Shown piece by piece: positions 8,247-16,954 of a stretch of 64,000 nt of DNA (position 1 is the first letter of the stretch; each line of letters begins with the position of its first letter). A program made the position numbers and the translations under genes. The notes under the pieces were generated by a model. The model worked only from the letters and a program-made list of their open reading frames with translations, was not told the DNA's origin and did not search any database. Location: the NCBI RefSeq assembly GCF_024397895.1, contig NZ_CP073346.1, forward strand, positions 2,728,001-2,792,000. Direction: 5' to 3'. The stretch comes from Pseudomonas benzenivorans (GTDB taxonomy: Bacteria > Pseudomonadota > Gammaproteobacteria > Pseudomonadales > Pseudomonadaceae).

Positions 8247-9792
8247 AGCAAACTCCCTGCTCACCGCGCTGATCCCACTGGTCGCCGACCTGTCCCGCGA
8301 GCTGCCCGAGGCCGAGCGCTACCGGCGCCTGCTCGAGGCCCTGCGCCAGTTGTTGCCCTGCGACGCGGTGGCCCTGCTCAAGCTCGACGGCGAGGTACTG
8401 GTGCCGCTGGCGGTCGAGGGCCTCAGCGCCGACACCCTCGGTCGGCGCTTCAAACTGGCCGAGCATCCGCGCCTCAAAGCCCTGCTGGAACGCCGCGGGC
8501 CGACCCGTTTCGCCGCCGACTGCGGCCTGCCCGACCCCTACGACGGCCTGGTGGAAGGCCACCGCGGGCACCTGGAAGTGCACGATTGCCTGGGTTGTCC
8601 GCTGTACCTGCAGGATCGCCCTTGGGGCCTGCTGACCCTCGATGCCCTGGACCCGGCGCGTTTCGGCAGCGCCGACCTCGACACCCTGGAGGCCTTTGCC
8701 GGGCTGGCCGCCGCCACCGTGATGGCGGGCGAGCGGATCAGCCTGCTGCTGCGTCGGGTCGAGGACGAGCATCAACTGGCGGAGGTCTATAAGCAGGCCG
8801 CCGGGCGTCAGCGGGCACGCGAGCTGATCGGCCAGAGCGCCAGTCACAAGCGCCTGCTGGACGAGATCGCCCTGGTCGGCGGCAGCGAACTGACGGTGCT
8901 CATCAGTGGCGAGACGGGGGTTGGCAAGGAGTTGGTCGCCGAGGCGCTGCACGCGGCGTCGCCGCGGGCCACGCGGCCGCTGATCAGCATCAACTGCGCC
9001 GCCCTGCCGGAAAACCTGGTGGAGAGCGAGTTGTTCGGCCATGTACGCGGGGCCTTCTCCGGTGCGCTCAGCGGGCGCAGTGGCAAGTTCGAACTGGCCG
9101 ATGGCGGCACCCTGTTTCTCGACGAGGTCGGCGAGCTGCCGCTGACGGTGCAGGCCAAGCTGCTGCGCGTGCTGCAGAGCGGGCAGCTGCAGCGGCTCGG
9201 CTCGGACCGCGAGCACCGGGTCAATGTGCGGGTGCTGGCTGCCAGCAACCGCGACCTGGCCGAGGAGGTGCGCGCCGGGCGCTTTCGCGCCGACCTCTAC
9301 CATCGTCTGAGCGTCTACCCGCTGCGGGTGCCGGCGTTGCGCGAGCGCGGCCGTGACGTGCTGCTGCTGGCCGGCTATTTCCTCGAGGAAAACCGCGCGC
9401 GCCTGGGCCTGCGTAGCTTGCGCCTGAGCGGCGACGCGCAGAAGGCCCTGCTGGGCCACGACTGGCCGGGCAATGTGCGCGAGCTGGAGCACCTGATCGG
9501 CCGCGCCGCGCTCAAGGCCCTGTCGGCCTGCGCCGAGCGTCCGCGCCTGCTCAGCATCGACGCCGCGGCGCTGGACCTGGCGGACGCCCAGTGCCCCGCC
9601 GAAGCCAGCCCGCCGCCGCCCGCACAGGCGCCTGCCGGGCTGCCGCTGCGTACGGCGCTGGACGCCTATCAAAAACAGCTGATCGAGGCGGCACTGAGCC
9701 GCCATCAGCACAGCTGGGCCGCCGCCGCCCGCGAGCTGGGGCTGGACCGCGCCAACCTGATGCGCCTGGCCAAGCGTCTGGGGCTGAAATAG
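8242..9792 (+). CDS. norR: NO-responsive sigma-54 activator (NorR/FhpR family)
   Basis: A 516-residue activator with an N-terminal GAF domain (about 1-180), a central AAA+ domain and a C-terminal Fis-type helix-turn-helix (AAARELGLDRANLMRLAKRL). Walker A is GETGVGKE (223-230) and Walker B is LFLDE. The sigma-54-contacting loop reads GAFSGA (270-275) instead of the usual GAFTGA. The GAF domain of this family senses NO through a mononuclear iron. It is divergent from the flavohemoprotein gene; the start at 8242 overlaps the third enhancer site. Confidence 0.93.
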   Translation: MTANSLLTALIPLVADLSRELPEAERYRRLLEALRQLLPCDAVALLKLDGEVLVPLAVEGLSADTLGRRFKLAEHPRLKALLERRGPTRFAADCGLPDPYDGLVEGHRGHLEVHDCLGCPLYLQDRPWGLLTLDALDPARFGSADLDTLEAFAGLAAATVMAGERISLLLRRVEDEHQLAEVYKQAAGRQRARELIGQSASHKRLLDEIALVGGSELTVLISGETGVGKELVAEALHAASPRATRPLISINCAALPENLVESELFGHVRGAFSGALSGRSGKFELADGGTLFLDEVGELPLTVQAKLLRVLQSGQLQRLGSDREHRVNVRVLAASNRDLAEEVRAGRFRADLYHRLSVYPLRVPALRERGRDVLLLAGYFLEENRARLGLRSLRLSGDAQKALLGHDWPGNVRELEHLIGRAALKALSACAERPRLLSIDAAALDLADAQCPAEASPPPPAQAPAGLPLRTALDAYQKQLIEAALSRHQHSWAAAARELGLDRANLMRLAKRLGLK

Positions 9793-9834
9793 GCGGCTGC
9801 GGCTCTACCTGGGCTGCCCGATGCGCCGCAGTGG

Positions 9835-11097
9835 CTAGCGCGCCGAGGTGCCTGTCGGCAGCCGGCAGCTGAGCAAGAGGCTCAAGGTCGCCAGGCCGCA
9901 CAGCAGCAGCAGAAGCGTCTGCGCGCCGAAGCGGGTCAGCAGGGTGGCGGCGGCCACGGGCCCCAGGGCCTGGGCGATGAGCATGGGCCTGGCCAGCAGC
10001 CCCATGCGCGCGCCGAATCCGTCGGCCCCGAACAGCTCCAGGGGGAGTGCGCCCCGGGCGATGGTGAGGATTCCGTTTCCCGCGCCATAGAGCGCCATGG
10101 CCGCGAATGCCAGCCATGGCTGGGCTGGAATCAGAAACGCGACGCCCAGCCCGCACAGGAGTACGCCGAGCCGGGTCGACCAGGCCGGATGCAGGCGGCC
10201 GGCCGCGGTGAAGTTCGCGAGGCGCGCCGCCACCTGTGAGGGGCCGATGAGCATGCCGATCGCCAGGGCCGTCGCCGTAGCGATGCCGAGCTGCTTGAGC
10301 AGGGTCAGCAGGTGCACCGAGATGGTCGAAAGCACGAGTGACTGGACGGTGAGCAGGGCGGCGACCGTCAGGAACAACCGGTTCAGGGCCGCCGACTGCT
10401 GCACGGGGCCTGCAAGCTTGGCGGCGCCCGCGCCGGTGCCGGGCAAAACTTCGGCTTCACGGGGGACGAGCAAGGCATGGATCGGCAGGCCGATCATCAG
10501 GTGGCCGGCGGCCAGCGTGAAGCAGGCGTGGCGCCATCCCATCTCGTGTTCCAGGCCGGCGATCAGCGGCCAGCCGAGGGTGCTGGCGAAGCCGCCGAGC
10601 AGGGTCAGTCCGGTCATCGACGCGCGGGCGTTGTCCCCGAGCAGGCGGCCGAGCGTCGCGAAGGCGGCGTCGTACAAGCCCGCCGCCATGGCCATCCCGA
10701 TGCAGACCCAGGCCAGGTAGTAGATGGCCAGGTGTTCGGCCAGGCCCATGCACGACAGCCCCACAGCCATCAGCACGGAACTGCCTGCCAGGATGGGGCG
10801 CCCACCGCGACGGTCGATCTGTCGGCCGACCAGCGGCGAACAGACGCCCGCCACCAGCAAGCCACAGGAGAGGCCGGCGACCACGCCAGCCACCGACCAG
10901 CCGGTGTCGCGGGCGATTGGTCTGGCCAGCACGGCGGGCAGGTAATAGGTTGTGCTCCACGCCAGGATCTGCCCGATCCCCATGGCCCCGATCAGCTTGC
11001 AGCGGTCGATGGGCGAGGCGTACCTATCCTGTCGGTGCACTGCGGTTCTGGCCTTCTCTGGCTGTTGGTGGGGGATGGGACGGTTGACCGTCCGCAT
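9835..11097 (-). CDS. MFS transporter, arsenic-cluster associated
   Basis: A roughly 420-residue major facilitator protein with about 12 transmembrane segments (MGIGQILAWSTTYYLPAVLA begins the first). It has the loop motif GRQIDRRGGRPIL between helices 2 and 3. It is divergent from the Cys-rich MarR gene, with a candidate MarR operator (11112-11126) just upstream. The start is uncertain: ATG 11097 is used here, ATG 11118 would overlap the operator, and GTG 11040 has an upstream AGAAGG and gives a typical 402-residue length. Substrate is unknown; an organoarsenical or arsinothricin-type compound is an inference from the neighbours. Confidence 0.85.
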   Translation of the reverse strand: MRTVNRPIPHQQPEKARTAVHRQDRYASPIDRCKLIGAMGIGQILAWSTTYYLPAVLARPIARDTGWSVAGVVAGLSCGLLVAGVCSPLVGRQIDRRGGRPILAGSSVLMAVGLSCMGLAEHLAIYYLAWVCIGMAMAAGLYDAAFATLGRLLGDNARASMTGLTLLGGFASTLGWPLIAGLEHEMGWRHACFTLAAGHLMIGLPIHALLVPREAEVLPGTGAGAAKLAGPVQQSAALNRLFLTVAALLTVQSLVLSTISVHLLTLLKQLGIATATALAIGMLIGPSQVAARLANFTAAGRLHPAWSTRLGVLLCGLGVAFLIPAQPWLAFAAMALYGAGNGILTIARGALPLELFGADGFGARMGLLARPMLIAQALGPVAAATLLTRFGAQTLLLLLCGLATLSLLLSCRLPTGTSAR

Positions 11098-11111
11098 TGC
11101 CTGGGCGTATT

Positions 11112-11126
11112 GTTGCACATGACAAC
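11112..11126. promoter_or_regulatory. Candidate MarR operator 1 (GTTG-N7-CAAC)
   Basis: The dyad GTTG-CACATGA-CAAC lies between the divergent MFS and MarR genes. The same GTTG-N7-CAAC architecture with flanking T and TAA bases recurs at 11662-11676, before the acetyltransferase. That repetition supports a shared operator for the neighbouring MarR. Confidence 0.6.
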
Positions 11127-11141
11127 TAATTAGCAGTGACC

Positions 11142-11639
11142 ATGGCCAATAGCAAGAAAGATCAGCTCACGCAGGATTCCGAGGACCTCTACGAGGCGTT
11201 GAACCAGCTCGTACGGGTCTACCAGTTCCGCGACCGCGATCGCATCTGCTGCCACGACGTGTCCGTCTCGCAGTGCTATGCGCTGGAAACCCTGGTGAAG
11301 CGCGGCGCCGTGCGGCTGCAGGCGCTGGCCGAGGAGATGTTCATCGACAAGAGCACCGCGAGCCGGGTGGTGGATACCCTGGAGCGCAAGGGCTATGTCT
11401 CGCGGATCGAGGATGCCGAGGATCGGCGCGCGGTGCAGGTCCAGGCCACGCCAGCCGGTCATGCGCTGTACCAGAAGATCCGCGCCGACCTGATCGCCGA
11501 GGAGCGGGCGATGATCGAGGCCCTCTCGCCCGAAGCGAGGCAGGGGGCGCTGAGCCTGCTGCGGCAGATCACCCGGGCGACGGAAATTCGCTGTGGCCTG
11601 GCGAGCGCCTGCTGCCCGGCGGCGCCGGCCGGCGGTTGA
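11142..11639 (+). CDS. MarR-family regulator, cysteine-rich
   Basis: A 165-residue winged-helix MarR protein (LQALAEEMFIDKSTASRVVDTLERKGYVSR is the DNA-binding unit). It carries Cys36-Cys37 and Cys45 before the recognition domain and Cys151, Cys157 and Cys158 at the C-terminus. Such clustered thiols in an ars region suggest direct arsenic(III) or organoarsenical sensing; this is inference. A GTG at 11136 could add two residues. Divergent from the MFS gene and upstream of the ArsN-like gene. Confidence 0.85.
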   Translation: MANSKKDQLTQDSEDLYEALNQLVRVYQFRDRDRICCHDVSVSQCYALETLVKRGAVRLQALAEEMFIDKSTASRVVDTLERKGYVSRIEDAEDRRAVQVQATPAGHALYQKIRADLIAEERAMIEALSPEARQGALSLLRQITRATEIRCGLASACCPAAPAGG

Positions 11640-11661
11640 GGGAAAAAATTTTGGACAAATT

Positions 11662-11676
11662 GTTGGTACTAACAAC
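11662..11676. promoter_or_regulatory. Candidate MarR operator 2 (GTTG-N7-CAAC)
   Basis: The dyad GTTG-GTACTAA-CAAC lies immediately upstream of the acetyltransferase start and matches operator 1 in arms and spacing. It follows an AT-rich stretch that could be a promoter (AAAAAATTTTGGACAAAT). Confidence 0.6.
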
Positions 11677-11691
11677 CTAATGGGTGCCGCT

Positions 11692-12195
11692 ATGTACATT
11701 CGAATGGCAGAGCCGAAGGACGCCGACGCGATCGCCAGGATCTACAACCAGGGGATCGAGGGGCGCAGCGCGACGTTCGAGACGACCCTGCGCGCGGCGG
11801 ACGACATGCGCGGGCGTATCGAGGCGGCCGAGCGCTACCCCTTGCTGGTCATGCTCGACGACGCCGACCAGGTGGTGGCCTGGGCCGGGCTGAGCAGCTA
11901 TCGCCCACGTGCCTGTTACGACGGCGTCGCCGATTTCTCGATCTACCTGGAACGGAGCGCGCGCGGCCGCGGACTCGGCAGGCCGCTGCTCAATGCGCTG
12001 CTGGCCGAGGCCGAGGCGCGCGGCTTCTGGAAGGTGCTGTCGCGCATTTTCACCTTCAACGAGGCCAGCCTGGCGCTGTGCCGCGCGTGTGGCTTTCGCC
12101 AGGTGGGCGTGTACGAGAAGCACGCCTGCCTCGAGGGGCAATGGCTCGACTGCGCCATCGTCGAACGCCTGTTCCCCAGCAATCAACCGACCTGA
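11692..12195 (+). CDS. arsN1: GNAT acetyltransferase, ArsN1/phosphinothricin acetyltransferase type
   Basis: A 167-residue GNAT enzyme starting MYIRMAEPKDADAIARIYNQ, with the family signature GIEGRSATFET and an acetyl-CoA loop (RSARGRGLGRPLLNALL). It ends in the PAT-type region ECACL/GQWLDCAIVERLF-like. ArsN1 relatives N-acetylate arsinothricin or phosphinothricin. Placement between a Cys-rich MarR and an ArsO-like gene favours the arsenical substrate. An ATG at 11680 would add four residues and start right after the operator. The specific substrate cannot be read from sequence. Confidence 0.8.
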   Translation: MYIRMAEPKDADAIARIYNQGIEGRSATFETTLRAADDMRGRIEAAERYPLLVMLDDADQVVAWAGLSSYRPRACYDGVADFSIYLERSARGRGLGRPLLNALLAEAEARGFWKVLSRIFTFNEASLALCRACGFRQVGVYEKHACLEGQWLDCAIVERLFPSNQPT

Positions 12196-12210
12196 AACAA
12201 GGAGTCAGCC

Positions 12211-13569
12211 ATGGACACCAAGCTCCCTATTGCCGTGATCGGTGCGGGCCCCGTTGGCCTGGCCGCCGCCGCCCACCTGCTCGCCAGAGGGCTGAGACCT
12301 CTGGTCCTGGAGGCCGGAGCCGGGCCGGGCGCCAGCATCGAGCGCCGGGCCCACGTGCGCATGTTCTCGCCCTGGCAGTTCAACGTGGACAGCGAGGCGG
12401 TCAGGTTGTTGGCCGCCGAGGGTTGGCGCTTGCCGCCTGCAGAGGCCTATCCGAGCGGCCGTGAGCTGCTGGATCACTATCTGCGTCCACTCGCCGAAGT
12501 GCCTGGGCTCAAGCCCCATGTGCATTTCAATACGCGGGTCGTCGCGGTGAGTCGCGCCGGTCGCGACGTGATGAAGACCCAGGGGCGCGAAGCCGCGCCG
12601 TTCCTGCTGCGCGTGGTCGGGCCGGAAGGCGAGCGGGACGTGCTGGCCAGTGCGCTGATCGATGCATCCGGCACCTACCGAACGCCGAACTGCCTGGGTG
12701 GCCACGGCATTCCCGCCCTGGGTGAGAACGCGCTGGCCGAGCGAATTGCCTACGGCATCCCCGCGGTGCTGCACGAGGCCAGGCAGCGCTACGCCAATCG
12801 ACGCGTGCTGGTGGTGGGCAGCGGCCATTCCGCGTTCAATGTCCTGCAGGACCTGGTGCAGCTGGCGCAGCAGGCGCCATCCACGCGGATCTTCTGGGCC
12901 ATTCGCGGGACATCGCTGGCGCGCATCCTCGGCGGCGGCGCGAACGACCAGCTGCAGGCACGCGGACAGCTGGGGCAGCGGATCGGCGAGTTGCTGCGCG
13001 AGGGGGCCATCGAACTGCTGCAGAACGTGGCCGTCGATCGCATTGTCGAATCCGCTGAGGGCCTGCGGCTCGGCTCGGGGGAGCAGGTTCTGCCGAGCGT
13101 GGACGAGGTCATCGTGGCGACCGGTTTCCGGCCCGACCTCTCCCTGCTGGGCGAATTGCGCCTGGCGCTCGACCCCGCGACCCAGAGCCCCGTGCAACTG
13201 GCGCCCCTGATCGATCCCAACGAGCACAGCTGCGGCACCGTCCGCCCCCACGGTGCGCTGCAGCTCGCACATCCCGAAGGCAATGTGTACGTGGTGGGCA
13301 TGAAGAGCTATGGCCGCGCACCGACCTTCCTGCTGATGACCGGCTACGAGCAGGTGCGCTCCGTGGCGGCGGCCCTGGCCGGCGACTGGGAGGCCGCTGG
13401 CCGGGTCGAGCTGGTCCTGCCGGAGACCGGCGTATGCAGCACCCAGCTGCGCGAGGCCGACTGCTGCGACCGCGTCGCCAACCCTCGGTGTTGCGCGCCG
13501 AGCTGTTGCACTGAGCCGGCTACGACAGCTGACGCGGGGGCGGAGGTCCGGCGCTCAGGCTGCCAGTGA
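12211..13569 (+). CDS. arsO: ArsO-type flavin-dependent monooxygenase with Cys-rich tail
   Basis: A 452-residue flavoprotein with an FAD Rossmann motif (VIGAGPVGLAAAAHLLARG, from residue 9). A second dinucleotide motif (VLVVGSGHSAFNVLQDL, near 198) and an ATG-type motif (EVIVATGFRPDLSLLGEL) follow. It belongs with the ArsO/flavin-monooxygenase-like proteins of ars clusters, proposed to act on trivalent arsenicals. The last 44 residues carry eight Cys (409, 418, 419, 427, 428, 432, 433, 451), suggesting arsenic(III) binding or delivery. It follows the acetyltransferase by 15 bp with an AAGGAG ribosome site. Confidence 0.82.
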   Translation: MDTKLPIAVIGAGPVGLAAAAHLLARGLRPLVLEAGAGPGASIERRAHVRMFSPWQFNVDSEAVRLLAAEGWRLPPAEAYPSGRELLDHYLRPLAEVPGLKPHVHFNTRVVAVSRAGRDVMKTQGREAAPFLLRVVGPEGERDVLASALIDASGTYRTPNCLGGHGIPALGENALAERIAYGIPAVLHEARQRYANRRVLVVGSGHSAFNVLQDLVQLAQQAPSTRIFWAIRGTSLARILGGGANDQLQARGQLGQRIGELLREGAIELLQNVAVDRIVESAEGLRLGSGEQVLPSVDEVIVATGFRPDLSLLGELRLALDPATQSPVQLAPLIDPNEHSCGTVRPHGALQLAHPEGNVYVVGMKSYGRAPTFLLMTGYEQVRSVAAALAGDWEAAGRVELVLPETGVCSTQLREADCCDRVANPRCCAPSCCTEPATTADAGAEVRRSGCQ

Positions 13570-13631
13570 GCCATGGAGCGTGGCGACGGGACGGCTAGGT
13601 AGCCCCCGTTGCCGGCAAGGCCGGCCGCGGT

Positions 13632-13669
13632 TATATGCCGAATTCCATATATTCGGAAAATCATATATG
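13632..13669. promoter_or_regulatory. Overlapping inverted repeats, candidate ArsR operator
   Basis: TATATG(13632-13637)-N8-CATATA(13646-13651) overlaps CATATAT(13646-13652)-N10-ATATATG(13663-13669). The arms are perfect and share the middle half-site. They sit about 40-75 bp before the arsR start in an AT-rich patch within GC-rich DNA, as expected for an autoregulatory ArsR operator. Confidence 0.65.
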
Positions 13670-13707
13670 CTGCCGCTTAACTTACGCCCGACCCGTGCGA
13701 GCCCGCC

Positions 13708-14064
13708 ATGGCCGAACCGCTGACCCCGACCGCCGTATTCAAAAGCCTGGCCGACGACACCCGCGTCCGCCTGATGCTGCTGATCGCCCGCGAGCAGGAG
13801 CTGTGCGTCTGCGAGCTGACCTGCGCCCTGGACGAGAGCCAGCCGAAGATCTCCCGTCACCTGGCGCAGCTGCGCACCGGCGGGCTGCTGGCCGACCGAC
13901 GCCAGGGCCAGTGGGTGTACTACCGGCTGCACCCTGACCTGCCGGACTGGGTGCTGACCGTGCTGCGCAGCACCCTGGCGTCCAGCCAGCAGTGGCTGGA
14001 CGCCCCCACGCAACGCCTTGCATGTATGGGTGAGCGTCCTCAGCGCCTCGCCGCATGCTGCTAG
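13708..14064 (+). CDS. arsR: ArsR-family arsenic-responsive repressor
   Basis: A 118-residue winged-helix repressor with the metalloid motif [11 protein letters not shown] (Cys33, Cys35, plus Cys39) at the start of the DNA-recognition unit. The helix [21 protein letters not shown] follows, and the C-terminus ends in Cys-Cys. CVC-type ArsR proteins bind As(III) or Sb(III) and release the operator. It heads arsR-gapdh-arsJ; the gapdh gene starts 31 bp later. Confidence 0.95.
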   Translation: MAEPLTPTAVFKSLADDTRVRLMLLIAREQELCVCELTCALDESQPKISRHLAQLRTGGLLADRRQGQWVYYRLHPDLPDWVLTVLRSTLASSQQWLDAPTQRLACMGERPQRLAACC

Positions 14065-14095
14065 ATCCCTAGGCATACCATTCAGGAGCACCCCC

Positions 14096-15100
<1,005 letters not shown>

Positions 15101-15200
15101 CCCCTCGGGGCGGGAAATGGCCCCGGGCCTTTCCCGCCCTGACTCGCGTGGAAAGTCGTTGCGCGAGTTCCCCCACTACCTCTGATTCCTGGGTTCATCC

Positions 15201-16421
15201 ATGCATGCCTTGTCCCGCCTGGCCCCCGAGCTTCGCCAGTACCTGCTGGTGACCGGTAACTACTGGGCCTTCACCCTCACCGACGGCGCCCTGCGCATGC
15301 TGGTGGTGCTGCACTTCCATGCCTTGGGCTACACGCCGCTGCAGATCGCCGCGCTGTTCCTGTTCTACGAGATCTTCGGCGTCGTCACCAATCTGGTGGG
15401 CGGATACCTGGGCGCGCGCCTGGGCCTGAATCGCACCATGAACATCGGCCTCGGGATACAGGTTGTCGCGCTGCTCATGCTCACCGTGCCGGCCGCCTGG
15501 CTGACCCTTCCCTGGGTGATGGGCGCCCAGGCGCTGTCGGGCATCGCCAAGGACCTCAACAAGATGAGCGCCAAGAGTTCGATCAAACTCCTGGTGCCCG
15601 ACAGCCAGCAGGGCACCCTGTACCGCTGGGTGGCGATCCTCACCGGCTCGAAGAATGCGCTGAAGGGCGTGGGCTTCTTTCTCGGCGGCGCCTTGCTGGC
15701 CCTATTGGGCTTCACCGGCGCGGTGCTCGCCATGGCGGCGATGCTGGCCGTGATCTGGCTCGGCAGTCTCATGCTGCTGAAGAAGGACCTGGGCAAGGCC
15801 AAGGCCAAGCCGAAATTCCGCGACATCCTCTCCAAGAGTCGGGCGATCAACAGCCTCTCGGCGGCGCGGCTGTTCCTCTTTGGCGCCCGCGACGTGTGGT
15901 TCGTGGTGGCCCTGCCGGTGTACCTGGCGACCACCTTCGGTTGGGACTTCTGGCAGGTCGGCGGTTTTCTCGCCCTGTGGATCATCGGCTATGGGCTGAT
16001 CCAGTCGCTGGCCCCGGCCATCACCGGCAAGCGCCGCGGGCAGGTTCCGGACGGCCGCGCTGCCTTCTCCTGGGCCCTGGCCCTGGCCGGGCTGCCGGCC
16101 GCCATCGCCTTGGGCCTGGGCAGCGGCTGGCCGGCGCAGACGGTCCTGCTCGGCGGCCTGCTGCTGTTCGGCGCGCTGTTCGCGGTCAACTCCTCGCTGC
16201 ACAGCTACCTGATCGTCTGCTACGCGCGCGAGGACGGGGTGTCGCTGGACGTCGGCTTCTACTACATGTCCAACGCCCTCGGCCGCCTGCTCGGCACCCT
16301 GCTCTCCGGCTGGGTCTACCAGGCCCATGGCCTGCCGGCCTGCCTGTGGGTCTCTTCTGCCTTCGTACTGTTGGCGGCACTGATCTCCATAGGGTTGCCA
16401 CGTCACGCCGCGGATGCCTAG
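15201..16421 (+). CDS. arsJ: ArsJ MFS exporter of 1-arseno-3-phosphoglycerate
   Basis: A 406-residue MFS protein with about 12 membrane helices. The linker SGIAKDLNKMSAKSSIKLLV and the paired gapdh identify ArsJ, which extrudes the unstable arsenate-phosphoglycerate ester and so gives arsenate resistance without reduction. It is the last gene of the ars region; a strong terminator follows 32 bp after its stop. Confidence 0.93.
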   Translation: MHALSRLAPELRQYLLVTGNYWAFTLTDGALRMLVVLHFHALGYTPLQIAALFLFYEIFGVVTNLVGGYLGARLGLNRTMNIGLGIQVVALLMLTVPAAWLTLPWVMGAQALSGIAKDLNKMSAKSSIKLLVPDSQQGTLYRWVAILTGSKNALKGVGFFLGGALLALLGFTGAVLAMAAMLAVIWLGSLMLLKKDLGKAKAKPKFRDILSKSRAINSLSAARLFLFGARDVWFVVALPVYLATTFGWDFWQVGGFLALWIIGYGLIQSLAPAITGKRRGQVPDGRAAFSWALALAGLPAAIALGLGSGWPAQTVLLGGLLLFGALFAVNSSLHSYLIVCYAREDGVSLDVGFYYMSNALGRLLGTLLSGWVYQAHGLPACLWVSSAFVLLAALISIGLPRHAADA

Positions 16422-16452
16422 GGCGCTCCGCTGACCCTGCCGCTGAATGAGC

Positions 16453-16484
16453 AAAGGCCCAGGTTTTTACCTGGGCCTTTTGCT
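16453..16484 (+). terminator. Rho-independent terminator after arsJ
   Basis: A perfect 12 bp stem (AAAGGCCCAGGT with ACCTGGGCCTTT), a TTTT loop and a T-rich tail (TTTTGCTTT) just downstream of arsJ. The stem's A- and T-rich ends make it work on both strands. Confidence 0.9.
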
Positions 16485-16954
16485 TTATGACGCCCTCGGC
16501 GATGGACCGCCTGCGCCTCTGGACTCCGGCGCGAGTAAGCCGGCCAGCCTCCGCCAGGAACAGGATTTTCCTATCTCCCGCGTTTGTTTTTATTAGTTGG
16601 ACGCGCCAAGTCCTCGGCACAAGAATGCACAAAAGCCAGCTGCACGGGCATCTCCGAGCAGCGAGATGGGCAGGTGTCGTCCCAGGCCGACCCACTAACC
16701 CGGGTAAGCCAGAGCAAGGTTCGAACGACATCGGCGCAGGGCTTTTTATAGACAGCGATGCCGCTGCAAGCCTGAACCTGCGGATGCTCGAAGTATTCGC
16801 CAGGCACTGCAGAGGGTTTATCCGGATTCAGACTCAGAGCATGCCGTTGTTATCGAGAAGGTTTGATTACCACCAGAGCTAAACAGATGGGCGCTTCGAG
16901 GGAGGTGGGACTCGCTGCGCTGGCCTGACCCCTACTCACCGGATAGGACTGAAT
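16485..16954. other. Gap before the TRAP operon
   Basis: About 470 bp with no convincing gene. It holds one copy of the 44 bp dispersed element (16560-16603) and the presumed dctP promoter. The frame on the plus strand from 16487 has no ribosome site or family resemblance. Confidence 0.5.
16560..16603. repeat. 44 bp dispersed element, copy A
   Basis: Matches 29083-29126 in the same orientation at 38 of 44 positions. The core is TTTATTAGTTGGACG preceded by CTATCTCC. Weaker similarity continues for about 25 bp downstream of both copies (CACAA.AATG). It lies 352 bp before dctP. Confidence 0.75.

Noticed and set aside
11592..11692. Start of the acetyltransferase about 100 bp further upstream
   Set aside because: That frame overlaps the MarR gene end and the operator; sequence before MYIRMAE is not family-like.
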